This document shows, in pieces, positions 19,929 through 28,450 of a DNA stretch of 61,444 bases (the stretch's first letter is position 1; each line of letters starts with the position of its first letter). Source of the stretch: an uncultured Verrucomicrobia subdivision 3 bacterium (GTDB lineage Bacteria; Verrucomicrobiota; Verrucomicrobiia; Limisphaerales; UBA11358); contig CAISEZ010000048.1 of NCBI GenBank assembly GCA_903884535.1, positions 1 through 61,444 of the forward strand. The letters are read 5' to 3'. The notes under the pieces are model-generated. The model saw nothing but the letters and a program-made list of their open reading frames with translations, did not search any database and was not told where the DNA came from. The position numbers and the translations under genes were made by a program.

Positions 19929-21104
19929 TTATTTCACCAGCGTTCGGCAAAACTTGTCCAGCCGTTCCAGCCCTTTTTCGATGTTCGCCAGGCTCGTCGC
20001 GTAGCTGAGGCGGATGTAATCGTCCGCGCCGAAGGCGATGCCGGGCACGGCGGCGACTTTTTCCTGCTCCAGCAGTTTCGCGCAAAACTCGGCGGACTTG
20101 AGGCCGGTCTTGGAAATGTTCGGGAACAGATAAAACGCGCCCTTGGCGTTCACGCAAGTGATGCCGGGAATGCTGTTCAGCTTGGCGTGCGCGTAGCGAC
20201 GGCGCTTGTCATATTCCGCGAGCCAGACGGGCAGATGTTCCTGCGAACCGGTGAGCGCGGCGACGCCGCCTTTTTGCGCGAACGATGTCGGATTGCTTGT
20301 GCTGTGGCTCTGCACGGCGTCAATGGCCTTGGCGATCGGCTCCGGCGCGGCGAGGAAACCCAGCCGCCAGCCGGTCATGGAATACGCTTTCGCCAAACCG
20401 TGAACGATGATCGTGTGGTCATAATGCGCCGGCGAAAAACTGGCGACGCTTTTCACCTTGGCACCGTCGTAAAGCAGGTGCTCGTAAATTTCGTCGCTCA
20501 TGATGAGCACGTTTTTCTCCACGCAAATGTCGCCCAGCGCCTTGGTTTCTTCCGGCGTGTAAACCGAGCCGGTCGGATTGCTCGGCGAATTGAGGACGAA
20601 CAGGCGTGTGTTCGGCGTGATGGCGGCGCGCAATTGCTCGGGCGTCACTTTGAATTCCGTTTTGTCGGTCGTCTGCAAAATCACCGGCTTCGCGCCCGCG
20701 AGCTTGACCATTTCCGGATAGCTCAGCCAATACGGCGCGGGGATGATGACTTCGTCGCCGGCCTCGCACGTCGCGAGAATGACGTTGTAGCAGGAATGTT
20801 TGCCGCCGCACGAGACGATGATTTGCGACGGTTTGTAAGTGAGGCCGTTTTCGCGCAGAAATTTGGCGGCGATGGCCTCGCGCAATTCGGGAATACCCGC
20901 GCTCGGCGTGTATTTAGTGAAGCCGGCGGCAAGCGCCTTGGCGCAGGCGTCCTTGATGTGCTGCGGCGTGTCGAAATCCGGTTCGCCGGCGCCGAAGCCG
21001 ACCACGTCCTCGCCGGCGGCTTTCATCGCCTTGGCCTTGGAATCAATCGCCAGCGTGAGGGACGGCGCCAGCGACGCGGCGCGTTGGGAGATTTTATAAT
21101 TCAT
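19929..21104 (-). CDS. aspC: Pyridoxal-phosphate aspartate aminotransferase (class I)
   Basis: The 391-aa enzyme should interconvert aspartate and oxaloacetate with glutamate/2-oxoglutarate. It begins MNYKISQRAASLAPSLTLAI, typical of the AAT I-gamma/Thermus-type family. Visible motifs are GAGEPDFDTPQHI, the NPTG turn in SPSNPTGSVYT, and the PLP-lysine region VHGLAKAYSMTGWRLGF, with the Arg that holds the substrate carboxylate near the end (IRLSYATS). The ATG 21104 start was chosen on homology; a terminator hairpin of the upstream gene lies at 21196-21232. It could supply aspartate for the lysC-hom-thrC route encoded nearby. Confidence 0.92.
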   Translation of the reverse strand: MNYKISQRAASLAPSLTLAIDSKAKAMKAAGEDVVGFGAGEPDFDTPQHIKDACAKALAAGFTKYTPSAGIPELREAIAAKFLRENGLTYKPSQIIVSCGGKHSCYNVILATCEAGDEVIIPAPYWLSYPEMVKLAGAKPVILQTTDKTEFKVTPEQLRAAITPNTRLFVLNSPSNPTGSVYTPEETKALGDICVEKNVLIMSDEIYEHLLYDGAKVKSVASFSPAHYDHTIIVHGLAKAYSMTGWRLGFLAAPEPIAKAIDAVQSHSTSNPTSFAQKGGVAALTGSQEHLPVWLAEYDKRRRYAHAKLNSIPGITCVNAKGAFYLFPNISKTGLKSAEFCAKLLEQEKVAAVPGIAFGADDYIRLSYATSLANIEKGLERLDKFCRTLVK

Positions 21105-21190
21105 AATGAGCGCAAAGATTTTAAACCCAAAAAGGCGACGTGCAAGAATGGAATTTTTGCCGCGCCCGTCCGAAATCGTAAAATCCGGGC

Positions 21191-21232
21191 AGAAAAAGAG
21201 CCTGGCTAAAACCCAATAAAAGCCAGGCTCTT
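21191..21232 (-). terminator. Rho-independent terminator after the RelE-like gene
   Basis: A perfect 12-bp stem AAGAGCCTGGCT/AGCCAGGCTCTT (21196-21207 with 21221-21232) is followed on the minus strand by a T run (CTTTTTCTG). It separates the toxin-like gene from aspC. Confidence 0.82.
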
Positions 21233-21344
21233 CAACCCTAACCCATGAACTCAACACTTAATCAGACCGGGCCGGATGGTTTTTGTTCAAATTATTTTTT
21301 GCCCGGGTTTTTATCGCGGATTCCCTTGGAAATCCTGCACAAAG

Positions 21345-21713
21345 TCAGTTTGCGTCCGAATTCTTGGCCGTTTGGATGAGTTCCCAGAATTTGGGGTTTT
21401 CCTGCAGGGTTTCGTCCTCGCCGGTCTTGAGGCCGGAGCGGAAAAAGAAATCCTTCAGTGTGTGCCGGCTCAAAATGCGGTGGATGAGCACGCCGAGCTG
21501 ATGCCGCTCAAAATAAACGCGATAATCGCCGACGCGAAAACGATGAAGGATGTGGCCGTCGCGTTCGAGCTGGCCGAAATCACCGGTCTGGTCGGCAAGC
21601 AGATGCTGGGGCAGGCCGCGAAATTCACCGAGAATCTGGAGCTGCAATTCCTTGGGCATCCGCGCGAGTTCGGCGGCGCTGTTCGGCGTGAAAATGATTT
21701 GAAACAGGTTCAT
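21345..21713 (-). CDS. RelE/ParE-superfamily toxin-like protein without a visible antitoxin
   Basis: The protein is about 122 aa if started at ATG 21713 (MNLFQIIFTPN). The first 80 residues have the RelE/ParE pattern: TPNSAAELARMPKELQLQI, a central GDFGQLERDGHILHRFRVGDYRVYFE strand set, and LIHRILSRHTLKDFFFR near the end. Such proteins cleave mRNA on ribosomes or poison gyrase. A 25-residue C-terminal tail extends beyond the usual end. No partner antitoxin is encoded beside it on either side, so it may be a solitary or domesticated copy. Confidence 0.75.
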   Translation of the reverse strand: MNLFQIIFTPNSAAELARMPKELQLQILGEFRGLPQHLLADQTGDFGQLERDGHILHRFRVGDYRVYFERHQLGVLIHRILSRHTLKDFFFRSGLKTGEDETLQENPKFWELIQTAKNSDAN

Positions 21714-21861
21714 TGATTTTGGCGGCGCACTCGAAGCCAACCCGGCTCCGTTCGGCGCATTCCAATGCGCGAAGCATACCCGGTTTCATTTTTGGAAAAA
21801 CTATTTTTTATCCGCCCGCATTTGTTTTGTCTTGGACCCGGCAAAATTGTTGAATGAGCCG

Positions 21862-23463
21862 ATGACGTCTGAATCCGCTGTCGCCCCGGCGACCGCCGCC
21901 AGCCGCCGCGACGCCAACTGGCTGCTGGCCGTGCTGGGGACGCTGGCCGTGCTGGCGCTGCATTTTTATTTTATCAACTCCATCGGCGGCTTGTGGCGCG
22001 ATGAAGTGAACTCGCTCAGCATCGCGCAAGGCAAATGGAACAGTCTGACGCATGACGCGTTTCCCATCTTGTTTCCGCTGCTGCTGCGCGGCTGGAGTGC
22101 GCTGGGACTGGGCGGCTCCGATTTGGCGGTGCGCAGTTTTGGTGTGGGGCTGGGGCTTGGCCTGACCGCAGTTTTCTGGCTGGCGGCTTGGTGGATGCGC
22201 CGGACGCCGCCGTTGTGGTCGCTCGTGCTGGTGGCGCTGAACGCCTGGGTGATTTATTACGCGGCTTCACTGCGGGCTTACGGTGTGGGCAGCGCGATGA
22301 TCGCACTGTGCGCGGCGGCGGCGTGGCGCTATGTCCAAAACCCGGAGAAAAAATCCTGGCTGGTTTTCGCCGTGGCGGCGGTGTTGAGCGTTCAGTCGCT
22401 CTATCAAAATTCCGCCTTGATCGCGGCGGTTTGTGCCGGGGCGGGCACGGTCTGCCTGCGCAAAAAAAATTACAAATCCATCCTGGGCGTTTTTCTTGCC
22501 GGGCTGACGGCGGCGATTTCGCTGTTGCCCTACCGGCAAAATATCACGGGCATGGCCCAGGGCATTTCGCCGCTCCGCATTGATTTCGACCGGTGGACCG
22601 CGCTAACCGACCTCGACACGCTGCTGGCGTTTCCCATGCCGCAATTTGTCTGGGTGTGGATGTTGTTGATCGGATTCGTCGTGATCCGCGCCGTCGCCGG
22701 TCTATTTTCCGCGGCCGGCGATGACCGTTCGCTGTTCGCCGCCGCGACGATAATTGTCGGCGCGACCGCGTTTTGGATTTTTTTATGGCGGGCGAATTTC
22801 CCCGTCCAGCCGTGGTATTTTCTGCCACCGGTGGCGCTGGCGGCGGTTTGCCTGGATGCGGCCTTGCCGCGTCCCGCCGGCCGTTTTCGCGCCGGACTCT
22901 GGGGCGGACTGGCCGCCACGGCCGTGATTTCCGCCGGGTTCGCGGTTCATGTGCTGAACTATCGTTTTACGAACCTCGACGTGTTCGCAAAAAAAACCTC
23001 GGCGGTCGCCGGCAAAAACGATCTGGTTGTTGTGACGCCGTGGCAGGCTGGCATCACGTTCGCGCGGTATTTTCAAAATCCCTGCGCCTGGGTGACGGTG
23101 CCGCCGATTGGCGACCATGGCAGCCACCGTTATGATTTGCTGGAAGCCCAGATGGCGAACACCAATGCCATGGCGCCGGTGCTGGCGCGCATCACCGAAA
23201 CATTACAGGCCGGCGGCACGGTTTGGGTTGTGGGCGGAATCAACACTGCGGACGGAGCCACCGCGCCAGCGTCGTTGCCGCCGCCGCCGTTGCCGCACAG
23301 CGGCTGGAATGAAACGCCTTATCGCATCACTTGGAACAACCAGCTCGGCTGGCTGCTGCAGCACAGTGCGACCAACATCGAGTGTCTGGACAACGGCACT
23401 GACCCGGACGTGAATCCCAACGAACGCGTGCCGTTTTCAAAAGTGACCGGCTGGAAAAATTAG
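21862..23463 (+). CDS. Multi-pass GT39/ArnT-like glycosyltransferase
   Basis: The protein is about 533 aa with roughly ten membrane helices and a soluble C-terminal domain (from about residue 400). The first periplasmic loop has IGGLWRDEVNSLSIAQG, matching the WxDE/YDE acidic motif of the GT-C fold (PMT/ArnT/GT39-type enzymes), which transfer sugars from polyprenyl phosphates to proteins or lipids outside the membrane. The acceptor is unknown. TTG 21832 and ATG 21862 are both possible starts. The gene converges on lysC with 11 bp between stops. Confidence 0.75.
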   Translation: MTSESAVAPATAASRRDANWLLAVLGTLAVLALHFYFINSIGGLWRDEVNSLSIAQGKWNSLTHDAFPILFPLLLRGWSALGLGGSDLAVRSFGVGLGLGLTAVFWLAAWWMRRTPPLWSLVLVALNAWVIYYAASLRAYGVGSAMIALCAAAAWRYVQNPEKKSWLVFAVAAVLSVQSLYQNSALIAAVCAGAGTVCLRKKNYKSILGVFLAGLTAAISLLPYRQNITGMAQGISPLRIDFDRWTALTDLDTLLAFPMPQFVWVWMLLIGFVVIRAVAGLFSAAGDDRSLFAAATIIVGATAFWIFLWRANFPVQPWYFLPPVALAAVCLDAALPRPAGRFRAGLWGGLAATAVISAGFAVHVLNYRFTNLDVFAKKTSAVAGKNDLVVVTPWQAGITFARYFQNPCAWVTVPPIGDHGSHRYDLLEAQMANTNAMAPVLARITETLQAGGTVWVVGGINTADGATAPASLPPPPLPHSGWNETPYRITWNNQLGWLLQHSATNIECLDNGTDPDVNPNERVPFSKVTGWKN

Positions 23464-23474
23464 CCGGACGAAAT

Positions 23475-24692
23475 TCAGCCGATGAACGCCGCGTGGACGG
23501 CTTTCACCGCCTGCTCGCCTTTCGCCAAATCAATGACAACGGAAATTTTGATTTCGCTGGTCGAAATCATGTCAATGTTGACGCCTTCGTTCGCCAGCGT
23601 TTCAAATAATTTACCCGCGACGCCGGTGTGCGATTTCATGCCGACCCCGACGATGGAAAGTTTTCCAATCTTCTCGGCGGTGATGACTTCGCGGTAGCCG
23701 ACTTCCTTTTTCAGGCCTTCAATCACCTTCTGCGCCTTGAGCAAGTCCGGCTTGTCGGCGGTGAACGAAATATCCGTGGCGGGCGTGCCGGTGCCGTGGC
23801 TGATGTTCTGGATGATCATGTCCACGTTCACGGTCGCGTCGCCGAGTGCCTTGAAAATTTTCGCGGCCACGCCGGGTTTGTCCGGCACGCCGACGAGCGT
23901 GACCTTGGCCTGGTTTTTGTCGAGCGCGACGCCGCGGACGACGACGCCTTCCATGCTTTTCGTTTCTTCTTTCACAATGGTTCCGGGGTTATCGTTTAAA
24001 CTGCTGCGGACTTCAAACACCACGCCAAATTTTTTGGCAAATTCAACTGAACGCGATTGCATCACCTTCGCGCCGAGGCTGGCGAGTTCAAGCATTTCGT
24101 CGTAAGAAATTTCCGAAAGCTTTTTTGCGTTCGGCACGATGCGCGGGTCGGTCGTATAAACGCCGTCCACATCCGTGTAAATCTGGCAGAGATCGGCCTT
24201 GAGCGCGGCGGCCAGCGCAATGGCCGTGAGATCCGAACCGCCACGGCCGAGCGTTGTGATTTGTCCAGCGGCGGTTTCACCTTGGAAACCGGCGACAATG
24301 ACCACGTTGCCCGCGTCGAGCGCCGTGTGAACTTGCTGCGGCGTGATGTTGTGAATTTTCGCCTTCGTGTGGACGCCGTCGGTGACAATGCCCGCCTGCG
24401 CGCCGGTCATGGAAACGGCGGGAATGCCGATCGTGTGCAGCGCGATGGCGGTGAGCGCGATGGTCTGCTGTTCGCCGGTGGCGAGGAGCATGTCCATCTC
24501 GCGTTCGCTCGGCAGTGGCGCGATGTCTTTCGCCAGCTTGATCAAGCCGTCGGTCACGCCGCTCATCGCGGAAACCACGACGACGATCTTATCGCCTTGG
24601 GCGTGATATTTCGCCACGCGGGCCGCGACATTCTTGATGCGGTCGGTGTTGCCCACCGAGGTGCCGCCATATTTTTGAACAATGAGAGCCAT
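23475..24692 (-). CDS. lysC: Aspartate kinase
   Basis: The 405-aa enzyme phosphorylates aspartate, the first step to lysine, threonine and methionine. It begins MALIVQKYGGTSVGNTDRI with the kinase motif KYGGTSVG, followed by VVVSAMSGVTDGLI and GRGGSDLTAIALAAAL. Two ACT domains follow from about residue 265 (VTLVGVPDKPGVAAKIF and LSIVGVGMKSHTGVAGKLF), which normally bind inhibitory lysine or threonine. I chose ATG 24692 because the motif is at the very N-terminus. hom and thrC are close by (27-30 kb) on the same strand but not contiguous. Confidence 0.96.
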   Translation of the reverse strand: MALIVQKYGGTSVGNTDRIKNVAARVAKYHAQGDKIVVVVSAMSGVTDGLIKLAKDIAPLPSEREMDMLLATGEQQTIALTAIALHTIGIPAVSMTGAQAGIVTDGVHTKAKIHNITPQQVHTALDAGNVVIVAGFQGETAAGQITTLGRGGSDLTAIALAAALKADLCQIYTDVDGVYTTDPRIVPNAKKLSEISYDEMLELASLGAKVMQSRSVEFAKKFGVVFEVRSSLNDNPGTIVKEETKSMEGVVVRGVALDKNQAKVTLVGVPDKPGVAAKIFKALGDATVNVDMIIQNISHGTGTPATDISFTADKPDLLKAQKVIEGLKKEVGYREVITAEKIGKLSIVGVGMKSHTGVAGKLFETLANEGVNIDMISTSEIKISVVIDLAKGEQAVKAVHAAFIG

Positions 24693-24994
24693 ACAAAACT
24701 TTTGAGCCTCGCCGATAAAACTTGCGGTGACGCTCATAACGGAAACGGGAGCATAGTCAGAGGTCTGGCGTTTGAAAAGGCGGAATTGGGGCGGGTGGAC
24801 GGGTTTCGTGCGCCCGGCGCAAGGTTTTGCTGGGCGGCTTTTTTTGGTTCGAACGAAGGCAATTTTCGTTGAACGAATAAATTTGTTTTTCTTAAAATAA
24901 TTTTAGCATGTTCAAGGAACCTGAATTAGGGTGGAACACAGGGTTGGTAATAAGCCGGGCTCGCAAAGTCAGATAACAAGAGAAAGGAAGAGTT
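24693..24994. other. Divergent intergenic region between lysC and the yqjD-like operon
   Basis: This 302-bp gap must hold both promoters. It is AT-rich near 24870-24910, which fits a promoter, but I cannot assign -35/-10 boxes with confidence. Just before the downstream gene, AGAGAAAGGAAGAGTT is a strong Shine-Dalgarno sequence, stronger than at most starts in this window. No gene or repeat is seen. Confidence 0.5.
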
Positions 24995-25288
24995 ATGACA
25001 AATGAAGCAAACATGGAAAAGCTGGGGACAGACTTGAAGAATCTGTCCCATGACGCGGAAGCAGTGCTGCACGCCACCGCCGGGCAGGCGGGCGAGAAAA
25101 TGACGGAACTGCGCGGACGTTTGGCCTCGACCCTCGAATCCTGCAAGGCCACCTACCGGCGGATTGAGGAAAAGACCGTCGCCGGCGCGAAGGTCGCGGA
25201 CAAAACCATCCGGGAACATCCGTATGAATCCATTGGCGTCGCGTTCGGCATGGGCTTGCTGATCGGCGTGCTCGTCAGCCGCCGCTAG
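24995..25288 (+). CDS. ElaB/YqjD-family membrane-anchored protein
   Basis: The 97-aa protein has a helical, charged N-terminal part (LGTDLKNLSHDAEAVLHATA) and a single C-terminal membrane helix with IREHPYESIGVAFGMGLLIG ending VSRR. The EHP...G...GLLIGVLVSRR tail is the signature of the DUF883/ElaB/YqjD family, which in E. coli sits in the inner membrane and binds ribosomes in stationary phase. It heads a three-gene operon like yqjD-yqjE-yqjK. It has a very good ribosome binding site (AGGAAG). Confidence 0.9.
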   Translation: MTNEANMEKLGTDLKNLSHDAEAVLHATAGQAGEKMTELRGRLASTLESCKATYRRIEEKTVAGAKVADKTIREHPYESIGVAFGMGLLIGVLVSRR

Positions 25289-25290
25289 CC

Positions 25291-25677
25291 ATGGACGACA
25301 CGCCCCCAACGGACGGCGGACTGTGGTCCGCCGTCTCGCGGCTCTTCAAGACGATGCAAAACGTCGCCGCGAATCGCCTTGAGATCTTCCTGCTTGAACT
25401 GAAGGAGGAGCGCCTGCGGTTGTTTGATGCGTTGCTACTCGCGGCGGTGGGAATCGTGTTCGGGCTGATGACGCTGGTCATGCTGACCCTGACGATCCTG
25501 GTTTTGTTCTGGGACACGCATCGTTTGCTGGTGCTGACGCTGATGACGGCTGGCTATGCCGTGGCGGCGACGGTGGCGTTTGTGAAATTGCGTTCCCACT
25601 TGCAGCGCTGGCAGGCATATTCCGCAACGCTCGAAGAAATCAAAAAGGATTGCGCATGTTTCACAAAACCGAACTAG
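25291..25677 (+). CDS. YqjE / Holin-X-type membrane protein
   Basis: The 128-aa protein starts 2 nt after the previous stop. It has two membrane helices (LLLAAVGIVFGLMTLVMLTL and LLVLTLMTAGYAVAATVAFV) flanked by amphipathic helices such as NRLEIFLLELKEERLRLFD. This is the pattern of the YqjE/Actinobacterial Holin-X family; despite that domain name there is no sign of a lysis role. It probably works with the YqjD-like neighbour in the membrane. Confidence 0.85.
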   Translation: MDDTPPTDGGLWSAVSRLFKTMQNVAANRLEIFLLELKEERLRLFDALLLAAVGIVFGLMTLVMLTLTILVLFWDTHRLLVLTLMTAGYAVAATVAFVKLRSHLQRWQAYSATLEEIKKDCACFTKPN

Positions 25678-25973
25678 AACGGCTGCGGATGCAGAAAGAT
25701 TTGCTCGTGCTGCAAGGCGACCTCAACCGGCTGGTGCTGGCCACTGAATGGCAGCGGCTGCGCTCGCCGGAAAATTGGATACACGAGGCCGGTAACTTGG
25801 CGCGTCGCCATCCACTCTGGACGGCTGGGCTGGCGGCGGCAGCGGGTATGTTGGCCGTTAGGCTTGTGCGCAAACCTCGCTCTGTCCTGAGCGGGATAGG
25901 GCAATTGGGAGAATTGGCTGCCGCCGCATTCTCGGCTTGGAAGGTGTTTCGTCGAGCAAAATCAGAAGACTGA
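25656..25973 (+). CDS. YqjK-like small membrane protein
   Basis: The protein is 105 aa from ATG 25656, overlapping the upstream gene by 22 bp, so the two are coupled. An N-terminal helical segment (LERLRMQKDLLVLQGDLNRL) precedes HPLWTAGLAAAAGMLAVRLV, a short membrane helix, and a basic tail. Position after yqjD/yqjE-like genes and the RR.LWTAG pattern suggest the third member of that operon. The function is unknown. Confidence 0.78.
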   Translation: MFHKTELERLRMQKDLLVLQGDLNRLVLATEWQRLRSPENWIHEAGNLARRHPLWTAGLAAAAGMLAVRLVRKPRSVLSGIGQLGELAAAAFSAWKVFRRAKSED

Positions 25974-26029
25974 TTTTGGTAGCGAGGTATTGTTCAAAAG
26001 TGTTTCGTCGGGCGTCTTCGCAGGCGTTG

Positions 26030-27046
26030 TCAGCGTCCCAATTCCCGCCGCGCCGTTGCCAAGCCGCGGTCGTAGGCGGCGATGAGTTTGTCCCACGCGA
26101 TGTTCGCTTCGGCATCAATTTCCTGCCGCGCCGGCTCGGCGTCAAACCACTTCACGCTGCGCGCCATGCCGTCACGGAACCGCGTGGTGGCGACAAAATC
26201 CGGCACAAATTTTTTAATCTTGGTGTTGTCGAACACCGCGGAATGCGCCTTGTCGCCGTGCAGGCCGCCGGCAAATTCCGGCAGGCACGCCGTGATGAAA
26301 TCCGACGCGATGTGCACCAGCTTCGGCTTGGGCGCGCCCGCCGCCGCCGCCACGGTTTCGTAAATCTGATTCCACGTCAGCACTTCGTCCGACGTTATGT
26401 GGAACGCGTGGCCGATGGCGCCTTGATGTCCGAGCAAACCCACGAGACCTTTTGCAAAATCTGAGTTGTGCGTCATCGTCCAAAGCGACGTGCCATCGCC
26501 CGGCACAATCACCGGCTGGCCGCGTCGCAAGCGATCCACTGCCGTAAAACTTTTCTTGCTGTTCACCGGCACCGTGACTCGTCGTTCGTCATAGGTCCAC
26601 GACGGCCGGATAATGGTCGCGGGAAAATTTTCCTCCTGCAACGCGCGCAGCAGCCGTTCCTCGCAGGCAATTTTGTTGCGCGAATAATCCCAGAACGGAT
26701 TCACCAGCGGCGTGGATTCGGTGATGGGAAAATGCGCGGCCGGTTTTTGATACGCGCTGGCCGAGCTGATGAAAACAAACTGCGCCGTGCGGCCGCGAAA
26801 AAGCGCGAGGCGCTGCTCGATTTCCGCCGGCGTGAACGCAATGTAATCCACCACCACGTCCCAGGATTCCTTGCCGAGCGCCGCCGCCGTGGCGGCCGCA
26901 TCGCTGATGTCGGCGATGATTTGCCGCGCGACCGGACTCGCCTGGTGTCCGCGATTCAGCAGCGTGAGGTCAAAACCGCGTTCCAATGCGAGCGTAGTGC
27001 AAGCCGAGCTGATGGTTCCCGTGCCGCCGATAAAAAGAATATTCAT
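26030..27046 (-). CDS. NAD(P)-binding epimerase/reductase of the atypical SDR family
   Basis: The 338-aa protein begins MNILFIGGTGTISSACTTLA; GGTGTIS is the GxxGxxx dinucleotide-binding loop. VFISSASAYQKP contains the SDR Ser, followed by DYSRNKIACEERLL with a YxxxK-like motif (YSRNK). It resembles the chloroplast RNA-binding protein/isoflavone-reductase-like SDRs in bacteria often labelled NAD-dependent epimerases. The substrate is unknown. ATG 27046 is preferred because the Rossmann motif starts immediately. It lies 44 bp after thrC on the same strand. Confidence 0.82.
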   Translation of the reverse strand: MNILFIGGTGTISSACTTLALERGFDLTLLNRGHQASPVARQIIADISDAAATAAALGKESWDVVVDYIAFTPAEIEQRLALFRGRTAQFVFISSASAYQKPAAHFPITESTPLVNPFWDYSRNKIACEERLLRALQEENFPATIIRPSWTYDERRVTVPVNSKKSFTAVDRLRRGQPVIVPGDGTSLWTMTHNSDFAKGLVGLLGHQGAIGHAFHITSDEVLTWNQIYETVAAAAGAPKPKLVHIASDFITACLPEFAGGLHGDKAHSAVFDNTKIKKFVPDFVATTRFRDGMARSVKWFDAEPARQEIDAEANIAWDKLIAAYDRGLATARRELGR

Positions 27047-27090
27047 GGTGATTGAACGGGCTTGTTGGCGGTTTCGCCAAGCGATGACCG

Positions 27091-28446
27091 TCAGCTCTTG
27101 TGTTGTTGAATCAGATAGTCGCGAAATTTTTCGTAGTCCGCTCCCATGCGGTCGAAATCTTCCGGCAATTTCAGCGACGCGAGCATGTTGTTCGGCACAT
27201 CGGGTTCCCAGCCGACGACCTTTTGCACCTCGACTGGAAATTTTGCGGGATTCGCCGTCTCGATGATGACTGCCGGCGAATTGCCCAGCGGTTCCACGGC
27301 GTTCCAGTCCTGGAAGCCCTGCCAAGCGACGGAGCCGTGCGGTTCCAAGAGCAGTTGAAAATTGTCCCAAACTTCGCGCACCCCGGCGACCGTGCGTTCG
27401 TCGGAAATCGAAGTCGAAAAAATATCGCGGCGCATCGCGGCGAGGTCCGGCAGCTTGTTGATTTTCCCGGTTTCGTCCATCTGCCCGCCGTATACCGCCA
27501 CCAGCCGCGCGAGGTTGCTGGGATGCCCGACGTTCATCGCATTCGACAGCGAGTTGCGCGACGGCGAAATTTTTTGATAATTGCCGGTCGCCAGAAATTT
27601 TGGAAACGCATCGTTGTCGTTCACCGCGCAGACAATTTTTTTCACCGGCAAACCCATTTCCCGCGCCACCACCGCGCCCATCATGTCGCCGAAATTGCCG
27701 CTGGGAATGGAAAACACCACCGGCTCGTCCGCTTGGGCGACGCGCGACGCGGCGTAAAAATAATAAACACTCTGCGGCAACAGTCGGCCGATATTAATTG
27801 AATTTGCAGACGAAAGTGGAATGTGCGCCAGGGCCGGATCGGCGAACGCGCGTTTCACCATTGCCTGGCAGTCGTCGAACTTGCCGTCAATCGCCACGGT
27901 GCGGACGTTGTCCTTGAGCGTGGTCATTAGCTTGCGCTGGCTTTCGCTGACTTCGTCCGCCGGAAAAAGCACGATGACGCGCACGCCGGTAATGTTATGA
28001 AACGCATGCGCCACGGCCGCGCCGGTGTCGCCGCTCGTCGCGGTGAGGATCGTCAGGTGCCGGTTGTCCTCGCGTAAAAAGCGGCCGAACATCCGCGCCA
28101 TCATTTGCGCCGCAAAATCCTTGAACGACGCGGTCGGGCCTTGGTCCAGCCGCATCAGGAAAACGCGGACATGAATGATTTCGAGTGGCACCGGAAAGTT
28201 GTAGGCCTCGTGGCACATGGCTGCGAGCACGTCGCGCGGAATAATGCCGTCGGTGAATTTTGACAGGACGCGAAATGCGATTTCGTGATACGGCAGCCGG
28301 GCGAACGCCGCAATTTCGTCCGGCGTAAATTTGGGAAATGTTTCGGGGAAATAAAGCCCGCGGTCCGGTGCCTGCCCGGCCAACAAGGCGGCCCGCAGGT
28401 TAACTGCGGGCGACTGGCCGTTGGTGCTGCGAAAAAGTAATGCCAT
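27091..28446 (-). CDS. thrC: Threonine synthase
   Basis: The 451-aa PLP enzyme makes threonine from O-phosphohomoserine. The N-terminus has STNGQSPAVNLRAALLAG and DRGLYFPETFP, typical of the longer, E. coli/yeast-type ThrC. The PLP-lysine region is QGPTASFKDFAAQMMAR, and a phosphate-binding loop is in TATSGDTGAAVAHAF. The start is ATG 28446. Only 9 bp upstream of it begins a repeat arm (28456), and the GxxExxY gene that ends there separates thrC from hom on the same strand. Its native leader has thus probably been replaced by the inserted cassette. Confidence 0.95.
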   Translation of the reverse strand: MALLFRSTNGQSPAVNLRAALLAGQAPDRGLYFPETFPKFTPDEIAAFARLPYHEIAFRVLSKFTDGIIPRDVLAAMCHEAYNFPVPLEIIHVRVFLMRLDQGPTASFKDFAAQMMARMFGRFLREDNRHLTILTATSGDTGAAVAHAFHNITGVRVIVLFPADEVSESQRKLMTTLKDNVRTVAIDGKFDDCQAMVKRAFADPALAHIPLSSANSINIGRLLPQSVYYFYAASRVAQADEPVVFSIPSGNFGDMMGAVVAREMGLPVKKIVCAVNDNDAFPKFLATGNYQKISPSRNSLSNAMNVGHPSNLARLVAVYGGQMDETGKINKLPDLAAMRRDIFSTSISDERTVAGVREVWDNFQLLLEPHGSVAWQGFQDWNAVEPLGNSPAVIIETANPAKFPVEVQKVVGWEPDVPNNMLASLKLPEDFDRMGADYEKFRDYLIQQHKS

Positions 28447-28450
28447 AAAA

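Noticed and set aside
24693..24994. Riboswitch (for example lysine type) in front of lysC
   Set aside because: The leader between lysC and the divergent gene shows no conserved lysine-riboswitch stems, and a complete aptamer does not seem to fit the sequence.
25291..25677. Phage holin from a prophage
   Set aside because: The Holin-X name is historical; gene order matches yqjD-yqjE-yqjK and no phage genes are nearby.
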